Positions 10,963 to 23,800 are shown, counted from the stretch's first letter. The stretch: DNA of 64,000 nt from Rusavskia elegans (GCA_011316305.1 SAUG01000086.1:310001-374000), one strand, 5' to 3'. Translations and numbers: made by a program. Notes: generated by a model not told the origin, from the sequence alone.

Positions 10963-13749
10963 ATGCCTTCCCCAAGCTCCGAGTCAGCATCGCATCCCCC
11001 ATCATTTCAGATACCGACCGATGCACCCGATGCACCCGAGACAGGGCAAGAGACTACCAGGAGCAAATCCCCCAGTAATGGCGTCCTGCCCAACGGCGTC
11101 TCCAGCGTCGCCAAGTCGCATGGTTCCATCCGGGAAGGAAAAGAGAAAGCAAAAGCTGTAATGGCTGCCTCTGGGCTCCCCGTTGAAATACCGCTGAACG
11201 ACGAAACCTCCACATCAAACGGCGATGCCGTCAATGGGGATAGCCGAGGTAGTGCTGAAGGAACTCTACTTAGCAGAAAGCGCTCGCGTTCCGGAACTCG
11301 AATATCCCAGGCTGCAAGGGTTACGGACTCGCGTCATCGAGCCTCTTCGGCGGAAAGGAGGTGGAAGTCGGATAAGGAAGTCGAACAATTCGTCACCCGC
11401 GACCTCCTTCATAGTGGTGCGGCCAAGGCCGATGACAGGCGTTTTGCAAGGCTCATGAACTCCTTGAGGGCGCAGAAGGATCAGTACGAGGAATGGCTCA
11501 AAGGTGAATGTATCAATAAAGAGGAAGCTCGCGACAAGCGCGTCTTTAAAGGGCCCTCTATTCGACAATCAAACCCTGGCGCAGTATTTGGTATGGGCTA
11601 TGCTGGATACGGTAATGGCAAAACAAATCTTACCGGTGCCACTGTTCTCTATCCAACTTCGCGGCCTCCAGCAGGAGGCCGGCGCACCAGGCATCCTCGT
11701 CGGACGAAGGAGGAAGTTGCCACTCAGGCTGGACAGCCAGAGGAGCTTGTGCCAATCAGACTCGACATTGAATGGGATAAAATTCGACTCCGCGATACCT
11801 TCACTTGGAATCTGCACGATCGAACGACAGATCGGAGAGCGTTCGCCGAAGGCCTGGTCGAAGACTTCAAGCTTCCCCCAGAGCAGTGTGGGCCCATAGT
11901 GGATCAAGTCTACTCCAGTATAGAAGAGCAAATACGGGATTACCATCCCCAGGTCTTCATTCGCGAGGAAGCCCTTGATCCGCACCTACCCTACCACGCC
12001 TACAAGGACGATGAGATGCGGATAACTATCAAGCTCAACATAACCATCGGGCAGCAGACTCTTGTTGACCAATTTGAATGGGATATGAACAATCCTATGA
12101 ACTGCGCCGAGGATTTTGCGAAATTGATGACCCAAGATCTTTGCTTGCCTGGAGAATTCACCACGGCCATTGCACATTCGATCCGCGAACAAAGTCAACT
12201 GTTTACGAGGGGCCTCTATGTGACAGGTCATCCGTTCGACGGACGCCCTATTGAAGATCAGGAACTGAAAGCAAGCTTCCTCGCGTCTCCCTTACCTTCA
12301 TCGTTCCGGCCTTTCCAAGCGGCGAAGGACTTTACTCCGTACCTCTATGATTTGAACGAAGCGGAGCTGGAGAAGACGGAATTATCGTTGTCACGGGAGG
12401 AGCGCCGTCAGAAGCGATCCGTGACGCGGCGAGGCGGTCCGGCACTTCCAGATCTCAAAGATCGCCGGCGAACCATCCGAACTCTTATAGTATCTTCCGT
12501 TCTTCCTGGTGCGGCCGAGGCGGTGGAAGACAGTAGGATCCTCAAACGTGCCCCTGCCGCACCTGGGAAAGTGCGTCGACCGGGTCAGAACAAGGAAGGG
12601 TTGGATGACTCAGATGAGTCGGATAGCGCAGACTCCTCCCCCAGTTCTCCAGCGATCCCCCCATATCTGATTGCTGGCACCGCTCGTACTAGGAACGTTC
12701 GAGGGGCGGCGTCCGCAGCAAGTGCCGCGATGCGCAGCGGCGTTGGGAGATCGATGACTCCCGAGGTGTCGAATAGCCATCACCATGAGACGCGAACGTC
12801 GCGGCGCCAACCGGGTGGCGGTGCGCCACGAGGCAAGGAGTACCGTGAGGAGAGCGTGGATGATTCGATGGACATGATCGTCAAGCTCAAAGTACCGCGG
12901 GAGAGATTCCGGCAACTGATCAGGAGCCTGAAGAACAAGCCGAAGCCAGAGCCACTCCAAGCAGCTGCAGCGAACTCTCACCATGCGTCTCGTCGATCGC
13001 AAAGTGTGACGCCTGGTCAGCATATTCCCGCTCCAGGATCAATGGCCCCACCCCTGACCACCCCTGGCTCGCAACCGCAGCGCATTTCTCCGAATCGTAA
13101 CGGGCAGCACGCAGGACCAACCGGGCAGATTCCAACGCCGCACAATCTGCTGCATCCGCACTCGGCGGCGCAGCTTGGCCGGGTGGACGCGGCCGGTCCA
13201 CCCAGCCAAGAAAACCCCATTGTAAGTATCTCCCGTCACTGATCCTCGCACCGAGCCCCCCCAGCCCACTGGTTCCGCACGGGGACGACAGTCTGGCGAA
13301 GGGGGCGTGAGCAAGCATCCGATGTACTTAGTGCTCCTTTTACTATGACCGTTCTTCTTGCTGTGCCGTTTTCTCGCGGCAATCACATGAGTTGAAGGAA
13401 ACATGTCCATCGTCGACTGACCACCGCAATTCTGTAGCCTGCGCCTCCGTCGTGGCTCACGTCCGCTCTCCAACGCTTGCAGCAAAACTACCCGAATGAC
13501 GCATTCGAAGGCACGATGCGATACACGGCGGTCAGCTTGACGACCGATCAGCCCATCGCTCTTACCAAAGACCAACCGCAAAACGACGTCAAGTACATGT
13601 TCTACCCTCGGATCAAATGCAAGGACTGCCCTGGCAAACTGTATACGCCCGGACCCGAGATGGGAGTCAATAACTTCGAAGTTCATTTGAAGAATCGGCT
13701 GCATCGAGAGAAGGTGGAGGCGAGGGTTGCCGAGGGCAGACCGGGGTAG
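10963..13749 (+). CDS. SNF5: SWI/SNF (RSC) chromatin-remodelling subunit Snf5/INI1
   Basis: Two exons, 10963-13221 and 13438-13749, joined by a 216-nt intron (GTAAGT...TGTAG). The product is 856 aa. The core holds the two SNF5 repeats: the first begins at about residue 261 (PIRLDIEWDKIRLRDTFTW) and the second at about 352 (RITIKLNITIGQQTLVDQF). Between them and the C-terminus is a long Ser/Pro/His-rich linker. The second exon encodes a conserved fungal C-terminal module starting PAPPSWLTSALQRLQQ and containing CKDCPGKLYTPGPEMGV, with a short Cys-x2-Cys pair and a His-rich end. Snf5 is a core scaffold subunit that contacts the nucleosome acidic patch and transcription activators. ENPI joins PAPPSW in phase 0. 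An unspliced message would stop shortly after the donor. Confidence 0.94.
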
Positions 13750-14576
13750 TAGTTTGATTCTGGGAGGATGCAACGGCGTCGAGGACATCTTCACAGACGC
13801 GAAATGAGCGTTTGGTTGGGTGGTTCAGCATTTGGTGGGAAAATGATGGGGCATATTGAAGGTTTGTGTACAGCCAAATTGGTGTTTTGTTCTCTACGAA
13901 GTAGCCGGATGCAAATTTGCTATCTGCACTGATGAATGTCAAGAAATCAATAACAGTGGAACTTGCTTCTTGCCGAGAGGAAAAGGTCGACGAAAGACGG
14001 AGCAATGCAGTTACTTGTTATGGATTCTCATCGTCCGAGACACCGTCATTAGCGTCGCTCCGCTTTGGGTCGTGGTTTCCCTCAAGGTGCAAAACTGTTG
14101 ACATGCACCGGTGAATGCTTCTTTGGGAAAGGAAGCCCTTGCTGCATCAGTGGCGAAGACGATGTTCGCTTCAGTTCTCTTGACGGCAGTGAGACGATCA
14201 TCAACACTTATCAAGCAGCCTGACTGACAACACACAGATGACCAGAAAATCCTCAAGGAGGGAAGATACCGGTATACTGTCTCACTGTTACACTGTTCGA
14301 ATCATGCGAGGCTGTTTGCTGCTACTTCGTGAATTCAAGCCTCCAAGAGCGATTCCTCTGTTGGCTGTCGCCGGTCACAAAAATGTTGATATTCTGTTGT
14401 GTCCCTTTGTACGATTCTCTTCCAACATTTCCATCACATCAGAGGTCCTCCTGGTGGCCTCCTTCGTATCACAGCTCCAGCCAATCTACCTCTGCTGATC
14501 TGAATAATCTTTTCGTCGCTGAGCTGGAGTCTGTCTTCCTCAATCGATCATCCCTAGCGAAGAAATCCACATTACA
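13750..14576. other. Intergenic region between SNF5 and the next + strand gene
   Basis: Over 800 bp. It holds the 3' UTR of SNF5 and the promoter/leader of the following gene. Only short overlapping ORFs were seen, none with recognisable content. Confidence 0.5.
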
Positions 14577-15422
14577 ATGTTACGAAAGTCCGATTCGAAT
14601 ATAGGGCATCGTGACCTCCCTGCCGCTCCGCTCGGCACAGGCCAACCTGTCGGCCAGGTCCCCTTATCCCCTTTCAACGCAGCAATGATACCACTTCAAT
14701 TCGGCACACAACCTGAAGAAAAGATCCACCCCATCGCAGCAAATCCTTTTCCGCCCTCTGCGCCAATCCAGCCTCCTTTAACAGACACCGCGTTTCCCTC
14801 CTCACGTCCACCCTCCCAGGTCGTCCTACGCTCATCCCGTCAATCCCGTGACAGCGGCTACAATGCCTCGACCTCCTCCTCCAACGCCAACCCATCCCCA
14901 CGAGCTTCAAACCTCTTCGAGCCGAATCAAACAACCGACATCGACGACACCTATATCCCCACCGTCGAGATCGCCGAACTCATAGGGGACCATCTAATGA
15001 GCACCCTGGACACTGTCCCCTCCAAATGGACCCTCACAGACATGATCAACTACATCATCGACAACGACATCGTCCTCCCAACCGAAGAAGAGATCGATGG
15101 CAACCGCGCCGCCAACGCCACCGCTCTGCCTATTCTTGAAACCCCGGCATTCTACGACGAGCACGAATCCGCCATGGTTGACTTCGCTCGGACGAATCCT
15201 GGTCTGAGACCTTTCGATGACTTGCAGGATATCGGGAAAAGCATCTGTTATGAGGATCCCATGATGGGTCGGCTGAGGAAGCAGAATGGGCAGTTCAATC
15301 CAGCGAATTCTCGACATCCGGTTCATCGACTGGCGAGTGGGGCGGTAGTGGAGCGAGGGGGGCAGAGAGGTTTGGGTAGAGGGGTGGAGGGTGCCAGTAG
15401 GAGGGATGAGGAAGGGAAATGA
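14577..15422 (+). CDS. Unidentified protein, Pro/Ser-rich N-terminus
   Basis: A single-exon ORF of 281 aa that I do not recognise. Residues 1-115 are rich in Pro, Ser and Asn and probably disordered (for example NASTSSSNANPSPRASN). Residues about 120-230 look folded, with a helical stretch around VEIAELIGDHLMSTLDTVP followed by WTLTDMINYIIDNDIVLP. The C-terminus is Arg/Gly-rich (GGQRGLGRGVEG) and charged. There is no signal peptide, transmembrane segment or enzyme motif. Codon use resembles the neighbouring genes and the ATG sits in a good context (ACAATG). The WTLTDMIN segment might be a small protein-interaction helix pair; that is a guess. Confidence 0.65.
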   Translation: MLRKSDSNIGHRDLPAAPLGTGQPVGQVPLSPFNAAMIPLQFGTQPEEKIHPIAANPFPPSAPIQPPLTDTAFPSSRPPSQVVLRSSRQSRDSGYNASTSSSNANPSPRASNLFEPNQTTDIDDTYIPTVEIAELIGDHLMSTLDTVPSKWTLTDMINYIIDNDIVLPTEEEIDGNRAANATALPILETPAFYDEHESAMVDFARTNPGLRPFDDLQDIGKSICYEDPMMGRLRKQNGQFNPANSRHPVHRLASGAVVERGGQRGLGRGVEGASRRDEEGK

Positions 15423-15873
15423 TGATGTGGGACGCGGGTGGTGTAGGGATGAATGAGGTGCAGAACGCTGACCACTGGGTTTGGTCTGGACTTGATACCC
15501 GGGGTGCTTTTGTGAATACGGAATGTAGCGGTTGTGGTGTTGATTACGAATCGAAGGATAAGTTGGATGTACCGCAGGAGAAGAAGTCGTCCTGATGAAA
15601 CTATCGAAGTGCGTTAAGGTTATCGCTCTGTGTCTTCGTAGGTAAGGTAGATACTGTGGATCGAGCCCGAGGGTCATTGACATTCTTGACTCGAGTATCG
15701 ATAATGAGGTCCTAATGACGAAATACATGGTCAAATGGATGGTGAAAACTACTGAACCTGGCGATCCACATAAACAGGATTGGCGTTGAATACTTATGGT
15801 ATCTCGTGTACGCCCAAGAGTCAATATACAGATAATTTAGTTTGAACCCCCCTGGAATGCTGTGCTTTGTATA
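15423..15873. other. Convergent intergenic region
   Basis: About 450 bp between the stop of the unidentified + strand gene and the stop of the lectin gene. It is expected to contain both 3' UTRs. No gene seen. Confidence 0.5.
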
Positions 15874-17434
15874 TTACAAATACTTCTTTGGCCCGTTCGC
15901 TCGCCTCCGTTTGTACAGTACATAGCTCCCAGCGAGCAGCATCTGGAAGACTATGACGACAATGATGAAACTACTCATCTTTGGGGTCTTCGTCGATATG
16001 ACTGTAACCCATCAGATGAGCCCGGTCTACGGAACAGCACAGGAGGTACTTACTGTGCGTCATATGTTGCGTCAAGCCTTCGTTTAGCGTGCTGTGAGAG
16101 TCTTTCAGGCTACTTTGAATGTTCGAAAATTGGCCCGAGTAGCCTTGCAAAGTGCTTTCAATGGACTGAATCCTCTTGTCCATAGCACTGAGCTGCTCGT
16201 TCGACATGGCTTTGTGGGAGAGATCTTGATGCCTTGACTCGGATTTTGAGGCCAGCTGCTGTACCTCGCGGAAGACGTTGTCCAGCGATTGGGACAGTTT
16301 TTCAAATCGGTTTTGTAGATCGGTGAATTGTACAGCGAATTGAGCGTCAGACGATGTATGCCGCGAGCCTTGATCGTTATTTGGAGAGCCTGCATTCGAG
16401 GCTGGAGGCGGCTGTTGGGGAGGAGGATCTCTTCTTGGCAGCTCTCTTGTGACCCCCGGAGCTGTCGAGGCGACAAATTTGTATACTTCAAAGGAATCAG
16501 GAGTGTCGGCAGAAGCAGCGGATATCCCAAAATAATATCCTGCTGGCATTTTGATCTGCTTCGAGTCAGCTGAGCGACATGGTCGGAGAGGTGCAACGAG
16601 ACTGACTTTATCGCTCGAAAAGCATTGTCTGCCGTCTACGCTGACTTCAAAGGACTCGGCAAGCTGCTTGATTTGAATGCGAGACGGTCGGCCGAGATTG
16701 CGATAAGAGAAATCGCAGTGACCAAAAGCCAGCGAGTCCACAGCATGGTGGCTTTTGTAGTCAGTGGTACCGTCATTCATGAACCCCCTGATGCTTCCAC
16801 CCTACGACCTCGAGATTAGTTTGCCATTACCGAAAGCACTGGAAATCCTACTTTTCCGCCATACATATCTACTACCAGAGCAAAACCGTCAAAGGCTCCG
16901 GTGGTGTAGATACTCGGGGTTTCCGCCCGAGGACGGCCTTCCTTAGTATACCATATCTGTAGATTGCCTCCTCCTCGATCTCCTCCTGTTGCTCGAAACT
17001 CAAGATCTGCCGTCCATTCCGATTGCGCTACACTGAAGGAAGTTTGAGTACTCTGCGCGCGAGGTTTGAAATAAGAAGTCAGTACCTGGTCTCAGCCCAT
17101 ACGGCTCCTCGTCGATTCCCGGGATATGGAGGCGTCAGAACAATTTTGTCAGATAGCTGCACAATGAGTCAGTACAGAACACGTTCTGCTTAACGACTCA
17201 TACCAATTGTGGTGGGGTCTGTCCGTCGCCGGAAACGTGCCAGTGCGGTATACCAAATCTATTGGGTGATATCCTGACTTGTGGTAAGTTGAAGTCGTAT
17301 GCAATGGTGCAGTTGTCCTCGAATTACCTGTCTCCATGGCCGAAACTTGAACTTTCGATTATGTACTGACCATGCACCAATGCTGCGGCTAATGACAGTC
17401 GAAGCAAAAGCACAGGGGAATGATTGAGCTGCAT
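15874..17434 (-). CDS. L-type lectin cargo receptor (ERGIC-53/VIP36/Emp47-like), type I membrane protein
   Basis: Seven exons: 17434-17328, 17273-17204, 17156-17086, 17032-16852, 16801-16607, 16555-16054 and 16001-15874 (1,254 nt, 417 aa). A signal peptide (MQLNHSPVLLLRLSLAAALV) is followed by the leguminous-lectin domain. Landmarks are SFGHGDR, ILTPPYPGNRRG-like VLTPPYPGNRRGAVW, GGNLQIWYT, FDGFALVVDMYGGK and GYYFGIS. A coiled-coil stalk follows (about residues 275-375). The last exon encodes one transmembrane helix (FIIVVIVFQMLLAGSYV) and a cytosolic end RRRANGPKKYL. KKYL is a perfect KKxx COPI retrieval signal, comparable to KKFF of ERGIC-53. It should bind high-mannose glycans on cargo cycling between ER and Golgi. 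For intron 3 I chose the acceptor CTTCAG (53-nt intron) over an earlier CAGAG (35 nt) because of intron length. Confidence 0.92.
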
Positions 17435-17935
17435 CTTGTGTACGAGAGGCCCGCCTGGTAGATATGTATGGTATTAACAGCTTCAGAGTTATGTTTGCGA
17501 TGGTTTCTGTGAAAGGAGGACTGTCTTCGCGACAGTAACCGCGGTATAGCCAATCACGAGGGCAAGGACACAATAGCGAAGCTCCCGGGTAATGGATACA
17601 ACCGAAGAAGATACGTGAATAGAATGCCTGACTTCAAGTGGACTGAAGACTACAGCGTGGCGGACATCGGAGAGATCCATCGCCAGCTGTCATGTTTACA
17701 GGAGAAATCGGCCAGACGTTAGATACTAGGTCTTGGCTGACAGGGGTGCTGTAGAGCCGCATCGTCATCGCTGCCGCTTAATCGCCGCTTAGATTCAACA
17801 TCGGACCAGTACCTGAAGCTACGAAATTATCAAATTACCTTAGCTACAGCTACCCCCAATTCCCAATCGTCAAAGGTCCGAGTTCTGTCATGATCTTGAG
17901 ACCATTGACATGACAATGAGCAAGCTGGCTACATC
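17435..17935. promoter_or_regulatory. Divergent promoter between the lectin gene (-) and ALG8 (+)
   Basis: 501 bp between the two start codons, the only space for both promoters. Short AT-rich patches lie near 17830-17860. No named regulator site was assigned. Confidence 0.5.
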
Positions 17936-19701
17936 ATGGCGGAACAGTACCCTTCGATAGCACAATGTGCGGTCCTTGCGACAGCCTTCAAAGTGCTTCT
18001 CTTTCCCGCATAGTATGTACACAAAGCATCTCGTCTGCTTTCACACACGGACCACCGCTGATTTGTCATGGGCAGTAGATCTACGGACTTTGAGGTTCAC
18101 CGTAACTGGCTGGCTCTCACCTACTCTCTTCCGATCAAACAATGGTACTACGAGGTACTTCGGGAATCTCCACCTAAGTAACCACATCAGCTGATTTGTC
18201 CAAGGAAACCTCGGAATGGACTCTTGACTACCCACCTGGATTCGCCTACTTCGAGTGGCTGCTCGCACAAGTGGCCCAATTTTTCGACCCAAACGTCTTG
18301 GAGGTTGAAAATCTGGGTTATGATAGCTGGCAGGCAGTCTACTTTCAGCGCACCACGGTCATTCTTGCCGAATCGCTGCTGATCTACGCACTGAAATGGT
18401 AAGCTTTGAATCTCTACATCGCCTGGACGTTGCTGATAGCGACAGCTACGTTCGTTCATCACCCCAGTCGGCAAAGCAGACATCTTATGCGGCAGCATTG
18501 TCGATCTTGCTCTCGCCGGCCCTCTTGATCATAGACCACGTTCATTTCCAGTACAACGGCTTTCTCTACGGCATCCTGGTCCTATCGTTAGTATGCGCTC
18601 GCAAGCAATCTGGCCACCTATCCAGTGGGCTCATGTTTGCACTACTCCTATGCTTCAAGCATATATACCTATATCTGGCACCTGCGTACTTCGTCTACCT
18701 GCTTCGAGTTTACTGTCTTGGCTCCAAGTCCGGGTTGAGCGTACAGTGGGGTAACAGTCTCAAGCTCGGTTCTGGCCTTGTCATAGTATTTGCCTCGATA
18801 TTTGGACCTTTTCTTTATTGGAGACAACTTGACCAATTGCTGTCAAGGCTATTCCCGTTCGCTCGTGGACTCTGTCATGCTTATTGGGCCCCGAACATCT
18901 GGTCCATGTACTCTTTCACTGATAGGGTTCTCCTGCTAGGTATGTCAACCTCCTGGGCCACAGCTATTTGGACAAAATCCTCATGGTTTTTAGTGGCTCC
19001 ACGCTTAGGCATTGTCATCGATCATAATGCCGTAAACAGCGTTACAAGGGGGTTGGTTGGGGACACATCCTTTGCTTGCCTACCTAGCATATCTCCGAGG
19101 ACGACCTTCCTGCTGACACTCGTCTCCCAAATGGTACGCAATTCCTGCACTTAGTTTGACATTCGCTGAGATGAAGTAGCCAAGCCTAGTCAAACTGTCC
19201 CTTCAGCCTTCATGGGAGACATTTGTGGGTGCGGTCACCTTGTGCGGGTATTCATCATTTCTGTTCGGCTGGCACGTGCACGAGAAGGCTATCTTGCTTG
19301 TCGTCATTCCGTTCAGCCTACTCGCATTGAAGGACAGGAGATACTTGGGTGCCTTTCGGCCGCTTGCCGTGGCGGGCCATGTCTCACTTTTCCCCTTACT
19401 CTTCACTGCAGCAGAATTCCCTATCAAGACGGTGTACACAGTCTTCTGGCTTCTTCTGTTTCTGCTTGTCTTCGACCGGCTTGCGCCTGTCCCATCGCGC
19501 CCGCGCGTATTTCTGCTTGACCGGTTTTCGCTGCTCTACATTACAGTATCAATTCCGCTGATCGTGTACTGCTCGCTTGTTCATCAATTCGTATTTGGTG
19601 AACGGTACGAGTTCATACCGCTGATGTTCACAAGCTCTTACTCAGCGATTGGAGTGGTGGGAAGCTGGATTGGATTCTTGGTTGTGTACTTTACGTCTTG
19701 A
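17936..19701 (+). CDS. ALG8: ER alpha-1,3-glucosyltransferase Alg8 (adds second glucose to lipid-linked N-glycan)
   Basis: Six exons: 17936-18012, 18076-18154, 18205-18398, 18446-18939, 18994-19133 and 19180-19701 (1,506 nt, 501 aa). The enzyme uses dolichyl-phosphate glucose to add the second glucose to Glc1Man9GlcNAc2-PP-dolichol in the ER lumen. Diagnostic segments are [18 protein letters not shown] (lumenal loop with the acidic catalytic region of GT57), [46 protein letters not shown] (the form of this motif separates Alg8 from Alg6), and [20 protein letters not shown]. It is a multi-pass membrane protein; most remaining sequence is hydrophobic helices. The start [10 protein letters not shown] is the only ATG that joins the spliced frame. 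Introns are 46-63 nt. Confidence 0.94.
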
Positions 19702-20801
19702 GATTGCGAGATACCCTGGGAGTTGCAATACAGCACGATATTGGTTGCATTGTTCTCATCCTGCTCGGCAGCTCTTCCGTGCGTAAAACTCATGAAGCAG
19801 CATCATCCATGATCAGCGGTCCTAACCAAAGCCTCTCAAAGCTTCTCAACGGCCCCAGTCAGACCAGGGCTTGTCTCCAATTCATACCATGAGCTAGTCA
19901 AGATTCTGCCTTCAGCCCCTGAGTTTAGTGCAGTTGACATAAGAGTCATACGGAAAGCTACTACAAGACCGCAGGATGGAAAGCTGATGCAGGGATCCCT
20001 GCGTCGTGGGCTGCACAAGATGGGAGAAACATGGCCATAGCCGCAAAGTAGCTAGCTGGTGATAGGGGGTCGCCTTTCACGTGAGCTATTCACTTGGACA
20101 GGACCTTCAGTCATCATTGTTTCTACACCGAGTGTTCCAATGTGAGCTTCGGATTCTACGGATCGCAAGGAATCGAACGAGTAGCTGAAAAGGCATGTTT
20201 GATGGTCATGCCGGGGAGAGCACAGTGAATGGCCGAGCAATACACAAATGGTGGGGATCGAGGGGAGGAGGACAAACGGCTTAGCGTTGAGCTTAATTTC
20301 GTACATTACCTTACCTTAGCGTTCTTGCACCTCTGAGTGGACTACTTTACCCTTGCCCAATCTGTCCATTATGCCTGGGGAAATCTCCTTCAAAATGTCG
20401 TCCCGCTGCGACCTCTCGTTCCTCATTCCTTCATCGTCATTCACCACCCACCCGCCATCCATCTCTTCACCCCCACCAACCCGTCCATCACTTCTAGAGA
20501 CCTCTAAACGCGTGATACCTCTTTGGGAAACACCGGTACGTATGCAGTATCATGAAATCTGCCGAACGATGTGATTCTCAGTAAGAAGCTCACCCGATTG
20601 CGAAGCACCTTTTCCATCAACTTCACCATTCGTTTTGCTCCCTTGCGAGATATCTCATTCCCTTGAGACATCTCTATCAATTCCATCCCTTTATACCGCC
20701 AGCCCTACGCTCGCTTGATTCGGGTCTTTCTGCAAATCCTTCTACGGTGCTTGTTGCCTTCTTTCCCACTCTAGAAGTCTTCAGATGTAGGACAAATCGA
20801 C
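19702..20801. other. Intergenic region and likely ITC1 leader
   Basis: 1.1 kb between ALG8 and the ITC1 start. A pyrimidine-rich segment spans about 20420-20500. A 68-codon ORF starting at an ATG near 20371 has no conserved look and may be an upstream ORF in the ITC1 leader. No other gene seen. Confidence 0.45.
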
Positions 20802-23800
20802 ATGGTACTCCTTGCTCTTCACCCTCGTATAACTTCTTGTTAAATTTCCTATAGGTCCTGTACAAACGGAAGCCTGTGCCCCTGGTCAGCCGGCCGTCCA
20901 ACATACAGGATGACCAAGAAGTGGGTCTTGACATGTCATTTGTCTATCTGCTTTTGTGCTTACGTGTTTCCAGGTCTGGACCTTCGAGCAGACTGGGGAA
21001 GTCTTCACTACTTACCAGTCTTATCTCCAAAGGTTCGTCTACCACGGAATAAACCATCTGGACAATGAATGAGCTCTACTGACACGGGCTGCTGTTCTAG
21101 AGGGGACTTTTATAGACAGGTGACCAGCTGCTTCCACTTCGTCGACCCATTTGGGCCCTAACCGACTTGGATTAGAAACGCTTCAGCTGCGAGATAACAG
21201 GTCATTCTGGTCTAACCTTCTTCGAGGCTTTTCAAAGCGAGGTGTGCCCCCCCCCCCTCCTTCCCCCCCTCCTTTGCGGTATAGTCAATCCATGACGTCG
21301 TTCAGTCGCTGATGCTGCACAGTCCGACGCGTCGGGCGAGGTTGAGGATGCGTTCCCTGATGCCTTGAAAGGGCCCATACTAAGAAAGGTGCAATTCTCA
21401 ACGGTATCCAGACTGGACCATCTTGGTATGGCTTTCCTTGTAGATTTGGTCTATTCCATCGCTAACGGTCGGCTGTAGTGGATCATGTTTACGAGGTCAT
21501 CCATAGTCTTTGGCTATCTCTTTCGAATCCGGTAGCTGATACTTCTTAGGATTTTAAACATGACTACTATCCTGGTGAAAGTATCGTTGTGACTTTCGAC
21601 GACGGCAATCGCTCTCCCGGAATTCTAAGGGAGAAGACCAAGTTCTCAGAATTACTGAGAGCAGATGGCTCGATTGAGCGGTCAGCCTATGCTCGTTATC
21701 GGGTCTGCCTCAACAGTTCTTCGGATAAAGAAATCGTTGTAGAGGCGAAAGATCTCGCGCGCGAACGCAAGACTTTCACAAAGCAAAGACTGCGATCCTT
21801 CCTTAAGAAATCGATCGACCATGAGTCATGGATAGGTGCACCCTGGTGTGTCAAGCCCGAGATCGCCCAAGGTTATCAAATTAGTGGCAACGTACCGCCG
21901 CATCTCACCTACGAGCATCAGATGGCACAGCGGAAAGCTCATTCGATGCTTAAGAAGAACGATTTTGACGGACAGCTTCTGAATTTCAGCCCTGGTCTAC
22001 CTCAACTGAAACCTAAAGGACAGAAGCACAAGCGGGGGAGCCAGGACGCAGCACGTTTAAGCGAAGAGTATCAGCGGGCACTGGCTGCTAACCCGGATTT
22101 CAGCAAGATCCCACAGCAACAGGTGGAGCAAGTTCTGACGGGGCCGAACGGGATCAATGGATTTTCACATATTGCAGTCAAAAGCCAACCCAAGCAACCT
22201 CCCCCACCACCAGCCCTAAAATATCCTATCGAAGACTTGGAGCTCCCTCCCATTCCTAACAAAGCACCTCGACCCGCTTTGAAGTTCCTGTCAATCGATC
22301 CCCCAACTCCACACATTCTCCCCGAAAAGTCGGCCAGGGGAATACTGATGCGTTCTGTCGGTCCATTGCTGGAAACGTGGGATACCTTGAACGTTTATTG
22401 TGAAGTTTTCCAACTCGACTCGTTCACATTCGATGATTATGTCGAAGCACTCCAGCTCACGCACGATACACATCACTGCAAACTCATCAGCGAAATCCAT
22501 TGTGCTGTACTCAAGAAGCTGGTCAACGATGTCAACGACAAGAATGGTCAGGTCCAATTTTCACTACCCGAATCTAATTCGTCTAGGAGCGAAGATAGCT
22601 CGGTCGCAGATACCACTTCTCTACCATCCCCCACGCCTGAGCCCGAAGTTAAGCCTTCTGGAAGAACAACAAGGAGTAGTCTTGCAAAGTTAGAGGCAGC
22701 GGACTTGAAGGCTGTGCAAACGGCTGATTCATCAACTGTAGAGGGCAAGATACACCGCGCCGCAGAGATGGAGCATTCAACACGGGCGTACGATTGGAAA
22801 ATGCGACTGAGGAAGCGGGATTTCGGTCAGGGAGCCTGGGTCTACATCATTGTCGGGCTGTTGTACCAACTTTCCAACGATGCCCGTCGTAAGAGAAGTT
22901 GTGATGAGATTCTTAGCAAGCTGGCCCCACCTGATCAGGAAGCGACAATTCAGACTGCCATCTCTCAGTACCCACTGATCGACATCAATACGCGTGTCAA
23001 GATACTAGAGATTCTTTGCATGCTGTCCTTAGAGACCAAGGCCATTAGGATATATATGGAGGAATGCAACAACAATATGACAGAGTTCCGCAAAGAAAAA
23101 ATTGACATGCAGCGAAAGCGGAGAGCAGCGTAAGCAGTCTTTCGTGGGGAAACATTTGACATGCTAACACGCAAAAGTATGGAGGACCTCCAATCACTCC
23201 ACGAGGAGCGTAAGGCATTACAGCCTAAAAGCAGAACAACGTCTCCTATACCTGAGCTCGAGGGACTCAATGATTCGAAGATTACCAATGGTACCGAAGA
23301 CGAGGTTGAGATTGAGGATGATGAGGATGCTGTCATTGACACCGAGGAAGAGGAGAAGCCTCACCAAGGACGATCTCTTCGTCGCGCTAATGACAGGGCC
23401 GCGCAACGTAAGAAACGAGCGGAAGAAGAACGAATGAGGAAAGAGAGGTTGCAGGCGGAGAAGGCGAAGAAACCCTCCAAGCAAGAAAAACAATACGAGA
23501 AGATCGTTAAGAAGATCGAGGAGGCCAAAGACCAGATCAAAGAGTACGAAGAAGAAGTTTTGGTGCTTGAAAATGATCTACGGGAGTCTGATTGTCCGCG
23601 GACAAGGGTTCTTGGAAAGGATCGGTTCTGGAATCGTTACTACTGGTTTGAAAGGAATGCCATGCCTTACGCCGGTCTTCCGGATAGCTCCACGGCATCC
23701 GCTGGCTATGCCAATGGTTGCTTGTGGATCCAAGGTCCGGACGACATGGAACGACAAGGTTTTATCGAACTTTGCGAAGCCGAGAACCGGCAATACTACA

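Noticed and set aside
17051..17085. 35-nt intron in the lectin gene
   Set aside because: An acceptor 18 bases further gives a 53-nt intron with a better pyrimidine tract and equally good protein text.
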